Shown: positions 15,294 through 23,524 of the stretch, in pieces
How the letters are laid out: every line of letters starts with the position of its first letter
How positions within the stretch are numbered: the stretch's first letter is position 1
Origin: Streptomyces sp. H27-H1
Lineage (GTDB): Bacteria; Actinomycetota; Actinomycetes; Streptomycetales; Streptomycetaceae
Assembly: GCF_026627445.1 (NCBI RefSeq)
Contig: NZ_JAPNLJ010000017.1
Coordinates: 62,001 to 126,000 of the forward strand
Length of the DNA stretch: 64,000 nucleotides
Reading direction: 5' to 3'
Notes under the pieces: generated by a model
What the model was told of the DNA's origin: nothing
The model's database searches: none
The model's input: only the letters and a program-made list of their open reading frames with translations
Translations under genes and position numbers: made by a program

Positions 15294-16690
15294 GCGGCCC
15301 TCCCCACCAGGGCTCGGGCCCAGCGCACGGCCCGGCGCGGCGGCCGCGCCCCGGACCGCTCACGCCACCAGAGCGTGAGCCGGCGCCGGGCGGCGGGGTC
15401 GGCGGGCAGGTCCCGGACCAGCAGGTGCTCGGCGAAGTCCAGCGCGTCGCGCCGGTATCCGGCGGCCATGGGCCGGTGCCGGGCGTAGCCGAGGAAGGCC
15501 TCCCGGTACGCGTCCTCCCCGCCCAGGATCCCGGGCAGCTCGGGCGCGAGCCGGGCCACGACCCCGGCCCGCTTGGCCGCGAGCGCCCGCGCCTGGATCC
15601 GTACGCGCTGCCGGTCGAAGCCCTCGGGCACCGGCGTCCCGGCGACCAGCGCCGACAGCAGGGCGGTCTGCCCGATCCCGACCCTGGTCCGCACACCGTC
15701 CAGTCCGGCTTCGGCGGAGCGAACCCGAACCTCGGCGGGCCGAATCCCGGCTTCGGCGGAGCTCAACTCGGCCCCGCCGCCCTTCGAGGAGCCGGCCGGG
15801 GCGGACTCGGAATCAGCGCCGTCGGCGTTCGAGGCGCGGGTCCGGGCAGAGCCCGCAGGGCCTTTGCCCCGCAGCACCTCACGAATCGCGGCCAGCTCAC
15901 CCGCGAGCTCCGCCTCCGCGGGAAAGTCGTCGTCCCGTTCCAGCAGCACTCCCGGCGGATCCACCCGCGCCCGGAGTTCCGCCAGCACGTCCAGCACCAC
16001 CTTCGGTACGGGGTGCGCGTGCGTGTCGTGCCACACCCCGCCCCGCTCCACGCCCCCGGCGACGTGCACGTAGGCCAGCGCCTCCAGCGGGATCCCGTCC
16101 AGTACGGCGGCCGGGTCCTCCCCCCGGTTGACCCGGTTGGTGTGCAGGTTGGCCACGTCGATCAGCAGCCGCACGCCCGTCCGCTCCACGAGCTCCGTCA
16201 GGAACTGTCCCTCGGTGAGCTCCTCCCCGGGCCACGACACCAGTGCCGCGATGTTCTCCAGCGCGAGCGGCACGGGCAGGGAGTCCTGCGCGATCCGTAC
16301 GTTCTCGCAGAGCACGTCCAGCGCGTCCCGGGTCCGCGCCACGGGCAGCAGGTGCCCGGCTTCGAGCACCTGCCCGGGCGCCACCGAGGAGGTCCGTACG
16401 AAGGCGATGTGCTCGGTGACCAGCGGAGCCCCCAGCGCCACCGCCCGCTCCCCGAGCGCGGCCAGCTTCGCCGGGTCCGGCCGGTCGGCGCCGCCGATCC
16501 CCAGCGAGACCCCGTGCGGCACCACGCGGACACCGCGTTCGATCAGCCGCAGCAAGGACTCCGGCAGGTGGCCGGGGCAGATGTTCTCCGCCACCACCTC
16601 GACCCAGTCCAAGCCGGGGAGGCCTTCCACCGCTCGCGCGATCTCCGGCCGCCAGCCGATGCCCACCCCCAGGTGTGCCATGGGCTTCAT
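15290..16690 (-). CDS. DUF692 / MNIO family enzyme with C-terminal extension
   Basis: Multinuclear non-haem iron-dependent oxidative enzyme family (MbnB, TglH and ChrH relatives), which modify Cys and other residues of ribosomal peptides. 466 residues from ATG 16690, chosen because GAGGGGG lies 7 nt upstream; ATG 16681 and 16708 are alternatives. The TIM barrel covers about 5-275 with the full set of expected metal ligands: H59 (VPHGVSLG), H94 (TEHIAFV), E145 (ALENIA), D178/N181 (IDVANLH), H209 (YVHVAGG), D222/H224 (HDTHAHPV) and E251 (LLERDD). A linker with SSAEAG-type repeats leads to a helical domain at about 330-466, typical of Streptomyces members and possibly acting as the fused substrate-recognition partner. 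Its stop overlaps the start of the Cys-tail TIGR04222 gene. Confidence 0.88.
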   Translation of the reverse strand: MKPMAHLGVGIGWRPEIARAVEGLPGLDWVEVVAENICPGHLPESLLRLIERGVRVVPHGVSLGIGGADRPDPAKLAALGERAVALGAPLVTEHIAFVRTSSVAPGQVLEAGHLLPVARTRDALDVLCENVRIAQDSLPVPLALENIAALVSWPGEELTEGQFLTELVERTGVRLLIDVANLHTNRVNRGEDPAAVLDGIPLEALAYVHVAGGVERGGVWHDTHAHPVPKVVLDVLAELRARVDPPGVLLERDDDFPAEAELAGELAAIREVLRGKGPAGSARTRASNADGADSESAPAGSSKGGGAELSSAEAGIRPAEVRVRSAEAGLDGVRTRVGIGQTALLSALVAGTPVPEGFDRQRVRIQARALAAKRAGVVARLAPELPGILGGEDAYREAFLGYARHRPMAAGYRRDALDFAEHLLVRDLPADPAARRRLTLWWRERSGARPPRRAVRWARALVGRAA

Positions 16691-16817
16691 CTCCCCGCCC
16701 CCTCTCATCGGTCCGTGTGCCGATGTCATGGCCCCGACGGAGTCGGGCCAACCACCCAGGGGGACGTTCAGAGCAACATTTGAGGTTCCCTGCCGCGGGC
16801 CGCCCCGCCGGTACGCG

Positions 16818-17567
16818 TTACAGCCGTGCCCGCAGCGCCGGATGGTCCGCGACCACCGTGCACGAGCCGGGCGCGATCTCCGTGAACCCCGCGTCCCGCA
16901 CCACCGGCAGCCCGCTCCCGGACAACTCCGTCCACCGCTCGCGCGCGGCCGTCCGTACGGCCAGGCGGAAGCCCGACTCGCGCCACGCGGCCCGCTCCGG
17001 GCCGGTCAGCTCCCACCACGCCAGCTGCGCCGCGTGACCGGCCTGGGCCATGGCCTTGCCGGCCGACATGTCCAGACCGGGGTTGAACCAGAGGACCGGC
17101 AGTCCGGCCCCGGCGGCCGGGGAAGGCTCCGGATCGTCCAGGTCGGTGCCCGACACCTGGAGCTTGGCCAGCTCCTTGGGCCAGCCGTCGAGCGGGACCG
17201 GCGGGAAGACCCGTACCTCGCAGACGGCGCCGTGGACCGTGAGACCCGGCAGGGTCCCGGCCTTGCGCCACTCCGCCCCGCGCGCCCTGCGCACCACCTT
17301 GCGGATCCGCGCGTCCTGCCAGTCCCGGACCGCCTCGGCCCACTCGCCCTCGCCGGCCGCCCGCTCGTCGGTGAGCAGTACGAGCACCGCGCGGGCGGCC
17401 GTCTCCAGGGCGTCGGTCCGGGCCGGCGGATCCGTCTTCTCGATCCGCACCACCAGCGGGAGGACGAACTGCGGTGCCTCGTCGCGGGCGATGCGCTCCT
17501 GCCGGAAGGGGCTGTCTGCCCCGACGGCGGGTACCTGGGTGTCGTGGCGCGTGTCCTCGGTGCTCAT
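16818..17567 (-). CDS. peptidyl-tRNA hydrolase, Pth2 family
   Basis: Predicted to release tRNA from peptidyl-tRNA. 249 residues. The Pth2 signature MSAGKAMAQAGHAAQLAWW lies at about 160-178, preceded by LPVLWFNPGLD. The N-terminal 150 residues are an actinobacterial extension without recognised motifs. Start ATG 17567; the ribosome-binding site is weak. It is upstream of and codirectional with the DUF692 cluster, but a 127-bp gap separates them, so shared function is not implied. Bacterial Pth2 proteins are usually additional to Pth1. Confidence 0.8.
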   Translation of the reverse strand: MSTEDTRHDTQVPAVGADSPFRQERIARDEAPQFVLPLVVRIEKTDPPARTDALETAARAVLVLLTDERAAGEGEWAEAVRDWQDARIRKVVRRARGAEWRKAGTLPGLTVHGAVCEVRVFPPVPLDGWPKELAKLQVSGTDLDDPEPSPAAGAGLPVLWFNPGLDMSAGKAMAQAGHAAQLAWWELTGPERAAWRESGFRLAVRTAARERWTELSGSGLPVVRDAGFTEIAPGSCTVVADHPALRARL

Positions 17568-17672
17568 CCGGCCAAGTCTGCCAGCCTCCGCCCGCGGGAC
17601 GGCCTCCGAGGTGGCCGCCGTCCGCCGACCGCGCCCGGTCGCGGCCCGGCGCGGGTGGGTAGGCTCGTACGC

Positions 17673-17873
17673 ATGGACCAGACGGAGCAGCACGCGCCCG
17701 ACTCCTCGTACTGCCCCGCCCCCGCGGCACCCGCCGGGCGGGTGGCCGGGCCGCCGTACGCCGACTGCGTGGAGTGCGGCAAGCCCACCGAGTACGGGGT
17801 CGCGACACCGGGCGTGGTGCTGTGCCCGGTGTGCGAGTGGCAGGACGCGCAGCGCACGGCCTGCTCCGGCTGA
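17673..17873 (+). CDS. small double-CxxC protein
   Basis: 66-residue protein with a disordered N terminus and a compact C-terminal zinc-ribbon-like segment, CVECGKPTEYGVATPGVVLC through CPVCEWQD: two CxxC pairs (positions about 32-35 and 51-54) suited to bind one zinc. GC-rich third positions and the intact knuckles support a real gene. Start ATG 17673. It is divergent from the peptidyl-tRNA hydrolase and convergent with the deacetylase. Function unknown. Confidence 0.65.
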   Translation: MDQTEQHAPDSSYCPAPAAPAGRVAGPPYADCVECGKPTEYGVATPGVVLCPVCEWQDAQRTACSG

Positions 17874-17889
17874 TCCCGCGGGACCGGGG

Positions 17890-18882
17890 CTACTTTCCGA
17901 TGAGCTCGGAGACCTTGACGAACCGGTAGCCGCGCTTGCGCAGCTCCGGGACGATCTTCCGGATGGCCTCCTCGGTGACCGGGGCGGCGCTGCGTGTGCA
18001 GTGCATGACCACGACCGAGCCGGGCTTCACACCGGCCAGGACCTGTTCGGCCACCGCGTCGGGGTCCTTCGCGAACGCGTCCCCGCTGACCACGTCCCAC
18101 TGGACGGCCGTGACCTTGGCGGTGGAGATGGCCCGCAGCGCCTCGTCGTCGTAGCAGCCGCCGGGGAAGCGGAAGTACGGGACGGTGTTGACCGCGCCGG
18201 CCTTGTGGAAGGCCTCGAACGCCCGGTCCACGTCGGCACGGGCGGCGGCCTCGTCGAGGGTGGGCAGTCCGTAGCAGGGGGACTTGAAGGCGTGATGGCT
18301 GTACGAATGGTTCGCGATCTCGAAGTTCGGGTCCGTGCCGATGGACTTCGCCTGGTCCGGGTACTCCTCGGCCCAGCGGCCCGTCATGAACACCGTCGAG
18401 GGCACCTTCAGGGTGCGCAGCGCGGAAATCAGCTGCGGGTTGTCGAAGTGCTCGCCGCCCGCCGCGCGCGGCCCCTGATCGGAGGTCATGTCGGCGTCGA
18501 AGGTCAGGGCCACCGTCTTGTCGGTGTGCTGCTTCGCGCGGTCGAAGACGGGGGTCAGACCGCCCGGACCGGGAGCCATCGTCGGCGCCTTGCCGGGGGC
18601 TCCGGCCTGCGGGGCAGCCGGCGGACTGCTCTGCGGCCTCGACTGCGGGGCAGCGGAGACGGCGGCGGAGGGGGAGACCGGGGCCGGCCCGGAGGGGGCC
18701 GCGGAGGCTCCCATCCGGGCCTGGCCGCCGACGTCCGACGTACCGGCGCCAGCCGCGGAGGCTCCCATCCGGGCCTGGCCGCCGACGTCCGACGTACCGG
18801 CGCCGCTCCCGCACGCGGCGAGGGCGGCACTGAGGGCTGCTACGGCCGCGACGGCAGCCGTCCTGCGCACTGAGGTGATCAC
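17890..18882 (-). CDS. polysaccharide deacetylase lipoprotein
   Basis: Extracytoplasmic carbohydrate esterase 4 family deacetylase, probably acting on peptidoglycan or another cell-wall glycan. 330 residues from GTG 18882. Signal peptide with lipobox SAALAACGSG, then a Ser/Ala/Pro linker that contains a tandem 18-residue duplication. NodB domain about 105-325: TFDADMTSD (metal Asp pair), NHSYSHHAF (His pair), FRFPGGCYDD and VVMHC. Start: a -10-like TATATT ends 8 nt upstream of GTG 18882 with no Shine-Dalgarno, so a leaderless message is possible. It begins 17 bp after the PPK2 stop, so read-through from ppk2 is also likely. Confidence 0.86.
   Translation of the reverse strand: MITSVRRTAAVAAVAALSAALAACGSGAGTSDVGGQARMGASAAGAGTSDVGGQARMGASAAPSGPAPVSPSAAVSAAPQSRPQSSPPAAPQAGAPGKAPTMAPGPGGLTPVFDRAKQHTDKTVALTFDADMTSDQGPRAAGGEHFDNPQLISALRTLKVPSTVFMTGRWAEEYPDQAKSIGTDPNFEIANHSYSHHAFKSPCYGLPTLDEAAARADVDRAFEAFHKAGAVNTVPYFRFPGGCYDDEALRAISTAKVTAVQWDVVSGDAFAKDPDAVAEQVLAGVKPGSVVVMHCTRSAAPVTEEAIRKIVPELRKRGYRFVKVSELIGK
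18698..18804 (-). repeat. 54-bp tandem duplication in deacetylase linker
   Basis: Two exact 53-bp copies (18698-18750 and 18752-18804) with a 54-bp period. They encode GAGTSDVGGQARMGASAA twice, in frame. Perfect identity indicates a recent duplication lengthening the lipoprotein linker. Confidence 0.9.
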
Positions 18883-18899
18883 ATACGCAAAATATATGA

Positions 18900-20048
18900 C
18901 TATGTGGCGAGCAGGCGTGCGCGGCACTCCTCCACGTCGAAGTCACCCTTCGGGTACTGCGGCGCGATGCCCTCCAGATGCTCCAGCAGCAGTTTGCTGA
19001 TCGCCCAGTTGCGGTACCACTTGCGGTCGGAGGGGACGACGTACCAGGGCGCGGCGTCCGTGGAGCAGCGCTCCAGGGTCAGTTCGTACGCCTGCTGGTA
19101 CGCGGGCCACACGGAGCGTTCCTCGATGTCGCCCGCGTTGAACTTCCAGCGCTTGTCCGGGTTGTCGAGCCGCTCCAGGAGCCGCTTGCGCTGCTCCTCG
19201 TAGCCGATGTGGAGGAAGACCTTCACCACGGTGACGCCGTCGTCGGCGAGGGACTTCTCGAACCGGTTGATCTGCGCGTAGCGGCGGCCCAGCTGACTGC
19301 GCGGCACCAGGTCGCGGACGCGGGCGATGAGGACGTCCTCGTAGTGCGAACGGTCGAAGATGCCGATCTCGCCCGGTTGGGGGAGCGCCTTCATGATGCG
19401 CCAGAGGAAGGGGTGGTTCTGCTCCTCGGGCGTGGGCGCCTTGAAGGCCTTGATCCGGCAGCCGGAGGGGTTGAACAGGCCGATCACGTGCTTGACGGTG
19501 CCGCCCTTGCCACTGGTGTCCATGCCCTGGAGCACGAGCAGGACGCGGCGGCGGTCGCCGGCCGTGCTGGCGGCGTAGAGCCGCTCCTGCAGGGAGGCGA
19601 GCCGTTCGCCCATCTGCGCGGTGGCCGCCACGCCGGCCGCCTTGTCGGTGGGACCGGCCGGGGTGGCTCCGGTGCGGATGGCCCCGAGGTCGACGCGCTC
19701 ACCGGAGGGGATGCGGAGCAGGGGGCTCAGAGGGGCGTCGTACCCGTGGCCGTGGCCTGCGGACTCGCCGCCCTTGGAACCCTTGGAGCTCTCGGCGGAG
19801 ATGCGGAGCAGCTCGCGGAGCGAGAGGGGCTTGGACTTCGGCTTGCCACCGGTGGCGGCAGTGGCGGCGGCGCCGGCCCCGGGATCGGCCGGCTTCGCCG
19901 CCTTCACGGACGTGGCCGCCTTCGCCTCCTTCTCGGGACCGGCGGGCTTCGGGGCCTTACCCGCTTTCGGCTCCTTGGCGGGCTTCGCGGCCTTCACGTC
20001 CTTGGTGGCCTTCGCGCGCTTCTCTGCCTTGCTGTCCTTCTTGGCCAC
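18900..20048 (-). CDS. PPK2-family polyphosphate:nucleotide phosphotransferase
   Basis: Transfers phosphate between polyphosphate and nucleoside mono- or diphosphates in the cytoplasm. 382 residues. The first 75 residues are a Lys/Ala/Pro-rich extension (repeats of KAAKPAK), probably disordered and possibly polyphosphate- or nucleic-acid-binding. The kinase core has Walker A LQGMDTSGKGGT (about 178), the lid region NHPFLWR, and the Walker B-like IFDRSHYEDVL. Substrate class (AMP, ADP or GDP) cannot be set from sequence. Start ATG 20048. The polysaccharide deacetylase follows at 17 bp. Confidence 0.92.
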   Translation of the reverse strand: MAKKDSKAEKRAKATKDVKAAKPAKEPKAGKAPKPAGPEKEAKAATSVKAAKPADPGAGAAATAATGGKPKSKPLSLRELLRISAESSKGSKGGESAGHGHGYDAPLSPLLRIPSGERVDLGAIRTGATPAGPTDKAAGVAATAQMGERLASLQERLYAASTAGDRRRVLLVLQGMDTSGKGGTVKHVIGLFNPSGCRIKAFKAPTPEEQNHPFLWRIMKALPQPGEIGIFDRSHYEDVLIARVRDLVPRSQLGRRYAQINRFEKSLADDGVTVVKVFLHIGYEEQRKRLLERLDNPDKRWKFNAGDIEERSVWPAYQQAYELTLERCSTDAAPWYVVPSDRKWYRNWAISKLLLEHLEGIAPQYPKGDFDVEECRARLLAT

Positions 20049-20154
20049 CGCTACCTACCTCGATCCCGTCGACTCCATACGATTTTCCACCACATCGCAG
20101 GTGGCCGCGATGTGGCGAAAGACCAGGCCGGGCGGGCCGGAAGGCGGTACGGGG

Positions 20155-21498
20155 TCACCGCCACGGACCCTTCACCGCGAAGGTGGTCCCGGGCGTGTAC
20201 GCGTTCACGTACATCGTCCGGCTGTCCGGGGAGAAGGTGACGCCGGCGAACTCGCCCCACTCCGGCGCCCCCGGTTTCCCGACGTCGTCGGCGTTCCGGG
20301 CCATCGGGTAGACCTCGCCGCCCCGGGTCACGCCGAGGACGTACTGCCCGCCGCCGCCGTCCTCGCACACCATCAGGCCGCCGTCGGGGGCCAGGCAGAT
20401 GTTGTCGGGGGAGTCGCCGGGGAGTTGGACGTCGGAGGCCGGGCCGAACACCACGTCCAGCCGGAGCCGCGCGCGCAGCGGGTCGTAGAACCAGACCTGG
20501 CCGTGGTGGTCGGCGGGGGAGCCCTCGCGGGTGCGGGAGTAGCTGGAGACGAAGTGGACGCCGCCGTTGCCCCAGTAGCAGCCCTCCAGCTTCTGGGCGT
20601 GGGTGATCCCGCCGGGTCCGAAGTCCTGGAGCCTGATGGGGGTCTGCGACGCGGACGGGTCCGGTACGGGGACCCACTCCACCGGGAACTGGGCCCCGGG
20701 TTCGTCCACCACGGCCAGGTTCGCCACTCCGGGGACCCGCAGGGCCTGCAGCTCGCCGCCCGCGCGCAGTGAGCCGAGGCCGCCGAGGGGGCGGGCGGGC
20801 AGGAACCGGTAGAAGAGCCCGAAGGGTTCGACGAAGGCGTCCTCGGTCTCGTAGACCACACCGAGGTACGGGTCCACGGCGACGGCCTCGTGCGCGAAGC
20901 GGCCCATCGCGGTGAGCGGGACGGCGCCGGAGCGGTGGGGGTCGGCGGGGTCGACCTCGAAGACGTAACCGTGGTCCTTGCCGTACCCCGAGGTCCCCGC
21001 CTTGTCCTCGGTCTCCTCGCAGGACAGCCAGGTGTTCCAAGGGGTGCGGCCACCCGCGCAGTTGACGGCGGTGCCGGCGAGGGCGACCCGCTCGGCGCTG
21101 ACCCCTCCGGCGGGATCGAGCTCGAGGAGGGTGCAGCCGCCGAGGGCCTGGGGATCGTAGGTGAGCCCCTCGACGGGAGGGACCCGCAGGGCGGCCGTGG
21201 TCCGGTTCTCGTGGTTGCGCACCAGCCGGACCCGCCCGCCGCCCGCGCCGAAGGCGGCCATGCCGTCGAAGTTGCCCGGGACTGCGCCCTCTCCGGACCG
21301 CAGCGGGGTGCCGGCGCGCGAGAGGACCCGGTACGTGAACCCGGGCGGCAGATCGAGCAGCCCGGCGGGATCGGGCACGAGCGGCCCGTACCCCCGGGCG
21401 GCGGCGGGCGCGGGCCCGGTCCCGGCGAACAACGCGCCGAGGGCTCCGCCGAAGGCGACGGCGCCGGCCGTCATCAGACTGCGTCGGCTGAGGTTCAT
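20155..21498 (-). CDS. PhoX-type (DUF839) Tat-exported phosphatase
   Basis: Predicted extracellular alkaline phosphatase of the PhoX family (calcium and iron dependent). 447 residues. Tat signal LSRRSLMTAGAVAFGGALGA at the N terminus. The beta-propeller body carries the expected motifs: NHENRT, GRTPWNTWLSCEET (metal Glu pair) and GRFAHEAVAVDP, plus SPDNICLAPDGGLMVCED. Start ATG 21498 has GGAG 7 nt upstream; TTG 21504 would lie on top of the ribosome-binding site. It appears monocistronic. Confidence 0.9.
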   Translation of the reverse strand: MNLSRRSLMTAGAVAFGGALGALFAGTGPAPAAARGYGPLVPDPAGLLDLPPGFTYRVLSRAGTPLRSGEGAVPGNFDGMAAFGAGGGRVRLVRNHENRTTAALRVPPVEGLTYDPQALGGCTLLELDPAGGVSAERVALAGTAVNCAGGRTPWNTWLSCEETEDKAGTSGYGKDHGYVFEVDPADPHRSGAVPLTAMGRFAHEAVAVDPYLGVVYETEDAFVEPFGLFYRFLPARPLGGLGSLRAGGELQALRVPGVANLAVVDEPGAQFPVEWVPVPDPSASQTPIRLQDFGPGGITHAQKLEGCYWGNGGVHFVSSYSRTREGSPADHHGQVWFYDPLRARLRLDVVFGPASDVQLPGDSPDNICLAPDGGLMVCEDGGGGQYVLGVTRGGEVYPMARNADDVGKPGAPEWGEFAGVTFSPDSRTMYVNAYTPGTTFAVKGPWR

Positions 21499-21680
21499 CG
21501 GCAACTCCGGTCGGTGAGACGGACAAGGGACGGGGCCGTGTTACCACGAGGCGCGGCGCCGTCCACGGCGGCACGGTGACCACGTCACCCCGCCGGCGGC
21601 AGCCCCCGCCCACGCCCCGCAAACCGTCCCGGGAACGGCCACGCATCGATTGTCGTAGGCCCGCGGCAGAGGCCGCGGTC

Positions 21681-21800
21681 ATGGACACGGACACGGACAC
21701 GGACACGTTCTGGGAGATCATCGAAACCGCGCGGGCCGAGGCGTCAGAAGCAGCCGACGTCCCGGACCGCTCCCCCGAGCGCACGCGCCCCCGCACGCAC
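21681..21800 (+). pseudogene. N-terminal remnant of a DUF4240 gene
   Basis: An ATG at 21681 opens MDTDTDTDTFWEIIETARAEA, which matches the typical DUF4240 start (a short acidic N terminus, then FWxxIxxARAEA). After about 30 codons family resemblance is lost in Pro/Arg-rich sequence and a hairpin. No further DUF4240 sequence is seen in any frame. Full members are well over 100 residues, so this looks like a truncated relic. The GACACG repeat (four units) at the start is a simple-sequence tract. Confidence 0.5.
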
Positions 21801-21803
21801 CGC

Positions 21804-21829
21804 GGCCCCGGGGCGCGTGCTCCGGGGCC
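21804..21829. terminator. hairpin downstream of OsmC
   Basis: GGCCCCGG and CCGGGGCC, 8-bp perfect stem with a 10-nt loop, 63 bp beyond the OsmC stop. Without a T-tract in either direction, its role as terminator is only probable. Confidence 0.45.
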
Positions 21830-21891
21830 GGGGTGGTGGTGCAGGGTGCCGCGACTGACCGGGCCCGGGGGCCCGTGGTCGGCGGTGGGGG

Positions 21892-22320
21892 TCAGGCCAG
21901 CTTGGCGCTGAGGGTGATGGTCGTGCCCGTCAGGGCCTGGCTGACCGGGCAGTTCTTCTTGGCGTCCTCGGCCGCGGCGACGAACGCGTCGTTGTCCAGG
22001 CCCGGCACCTCGCCCTCGACGGTGAGGTGGATCCCGGTGATGCCCTTGCCCGGCACGAAGGTGACGGCGGCCGAGGTGGTCAGCTTGGCCGGCGGGTTGC
22101 CGGCCTTCGCGAGACCGTTCGAGAAGGCCATGTTGAAGCAGCTGGAGTGCGCGGCGGCGATGAGCTCCTCCGGGCTGGTCCGCCCGTTCGCCTCCTCGTC
22201 GGTGCGCGCGGGCCAGGAGACGGGGTAGCTGCCGAGGCCGGACGAGTCGAGCGTGACGACGCCCTTGCCTTCGAACAGGTCGCCTTCCCAGACGGCATGT
22301 GCGTTGCGTGTGGCAGCCAT
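21892..22320 (-). CDS. OsmC-family peroxiredoxin
   Basis: Thiol peroxidase for organic hydroperoxides, cytoplasmic, acting as a homodimer. 142 residues, normal for the family. The peroxidatic Cys lies in AAAHSSCFNMAFS (about 61) and the resolving Cys in AEDAKKNCPVSQAL (about 125). The Arg of ARTDEEANGRTSPEEL corresponds to the conserved Arg that polarises the thiol. Start ATG 22320. It is monocistronic and codirectional with zapE, whose stop is 61 bp upstream. Ohr-type and OsmC-type proteins are hard to separate by eye; the N-terminal sequence favours OsmC. Confidence 0.93.
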   Translation of the reverse strand: MAATRNAHAVWEGDLFEGKGVVTLDSSGLGSYPVSWPARTDEEANGRTSPEELIAAAHSSCFNMAFSNGLAKAGNPPAKLTTSAAVTFVPGKGITGIHLTVEGEVPGLDNDAFVAAAEDAKKNCPVSQALTGTTITLSAKLA

Positions 22321-22381
22321 GGTGGATCCCTTCGCGGAAGTGGAAACGGCCGGACCGTGGAACGGACCGGCGACTCCAAAC

Positions 22382-23488
22382 CTACTGGGACACCAGGGGC
22401 TTCGCGTCGCGTGCCAGTGCGGTGAGCCGCGAGATGGCCCGGAAGTACTTCTTGCGGTAGCCGCCGTTCAGCATCTCTTCGCTGAACAGCCGGTCGAAGG
22501 CGACACCCGACGCCAGGACCGGTATCTCGCGGTCGTACAGCCGGTCGGCCAGGACGACCAGCCGCAGCGCCGTCGACTGGTCCGGGACCGGGCCGACATC
22601 GGTGAGGCAGACGGCCGTCAGGCCGTCGGTCAGGGCCCCGTACCGGCTGGGGTGCACCTTCGCCAGGTGTTCCAGCAGCCCCGGGAAATCGTCGAGGCTC
22701 GCCCCCTCGGTGGCGTACGCGGCCTTCGCCACCTGCTCGTCCGAGAACGGCGCGGGCGCCTCCGGCAGGCCGCGATGGCGGTAGTCCTGGCCGTCGATGC
22801 GCAGCGGACGGAACTGCGCGGAGAGCCCCTGGATCTCCCGCAGGAAGTCGGCGGCGGCGAACCGGCCCTCGCCGAGCTTGCCGGGCAGCGTGTTGGAGGT
22901 GGCGGCCAGCGCCACGCCCTGCTCGACCAGGCGGCTGAGCAGGGAGGAGACCAGCACGGTGTCGCCCGGGTCGTCGAGCTCGAACTCGTCGATGCACAGC
23001 AGGCGGTGCCCGCCGAGGGTCTGCACGGTCTGCTGGAATCCGAGCGCGCCGACGAGGTTGGTCAGCTCCACGAAGGTGCCGAAGGCCTTGAGTGCGGGCT
23101 CGGCCGGCGTGGCGTGCCAGAGGGAGGCGAGCAGGTGGGTCTTGCCGACGCCGTAGCCCCCGTCGAGGTAGACCCCGCGCGGTCCGGCCGCGGGAGCAGC
23201 CGGCTTGCGGGAGAACCAGCGCCGTTTGCCGGAGCCGCTCGCGTGCGCCCCGCCGAGGCCCGCGGCGAACTCCGCGAGGACGGTGACGGCCTGGGACTGG
23301 CTGGGCTGGGCCGGGTCCGGATCGTAGGTGTCGAAGCGCACCGAGTCGAAGCGCGGCGGCGGCACCATCTCGGCCACGAGCCGTTCGGCGGGCACTCGCG
23401 GCTCGCGGGCGCACAGGGACCCCGGCCCCGCGTCGGCTATCGGGGGCCGCCCGGAGGCTGATGCTGAGGGCGAGAGTGATGTTGACAC
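22382..23488 (-). CDS. zapE: AFG1/ZapE-type ATPase
   Basis: AFG1-like P-loop ATPase called ZapE in proteobacteria, where it influences the division ring. Its role in actinomycetes is less clear. 368 residues. Walker A LDGGYGVGKTHLLAS (about 115), Walker B LLCIDEFELDD (about 163) and sensor AATSNTLP, with a C-terminal RLFSEEMLNGGYRKKYFRAI. GTG 23488 is preferred: a -10-like TAGAGT ends 8 nt upstream, suggesting a leaderless message. GTG 23515 would leave only 9 bp to the divergent gene. The N-terminal 30 residues are poorly conserved. Confidence 0.85.
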   Translation of the reverse strand: MSTSLSPSASASGRPPIADAGPGSLCAREPRVPAERLVAEMVPPPRFDSVRFDTYDPDPAQPSQSQAVTVLAEFAAGLGGAHASGSGKRRWFSRKPAAPAAGPRGVYLDGGYGVGKTHLLASLWHATPAEPALKAFGTFVELTNLVGALGFQQTVQTLGGHRLLCIDEFELDDPGDTVLVSSLLSRLVEQGVALAATSNTLPGKLGEGRFAAADFLREIQGLSAQFRPLRIDGQDYRHRGLPEAPAPFSDEQVAKAAYATEGASLDDFPGLLEHLAKVHPSRYGALTDGLTAVCLTDVGPVPDQSTALRLVVLADRLYDREIPVLASGVAFDRLFSEEMLNGGYRKKYFRAISRLTALARDAKPLVSQ

Positions 23489-23524
23489 AGCTCTTAACTC
23501 TACGGGGCGTGGCACACTGCACCG

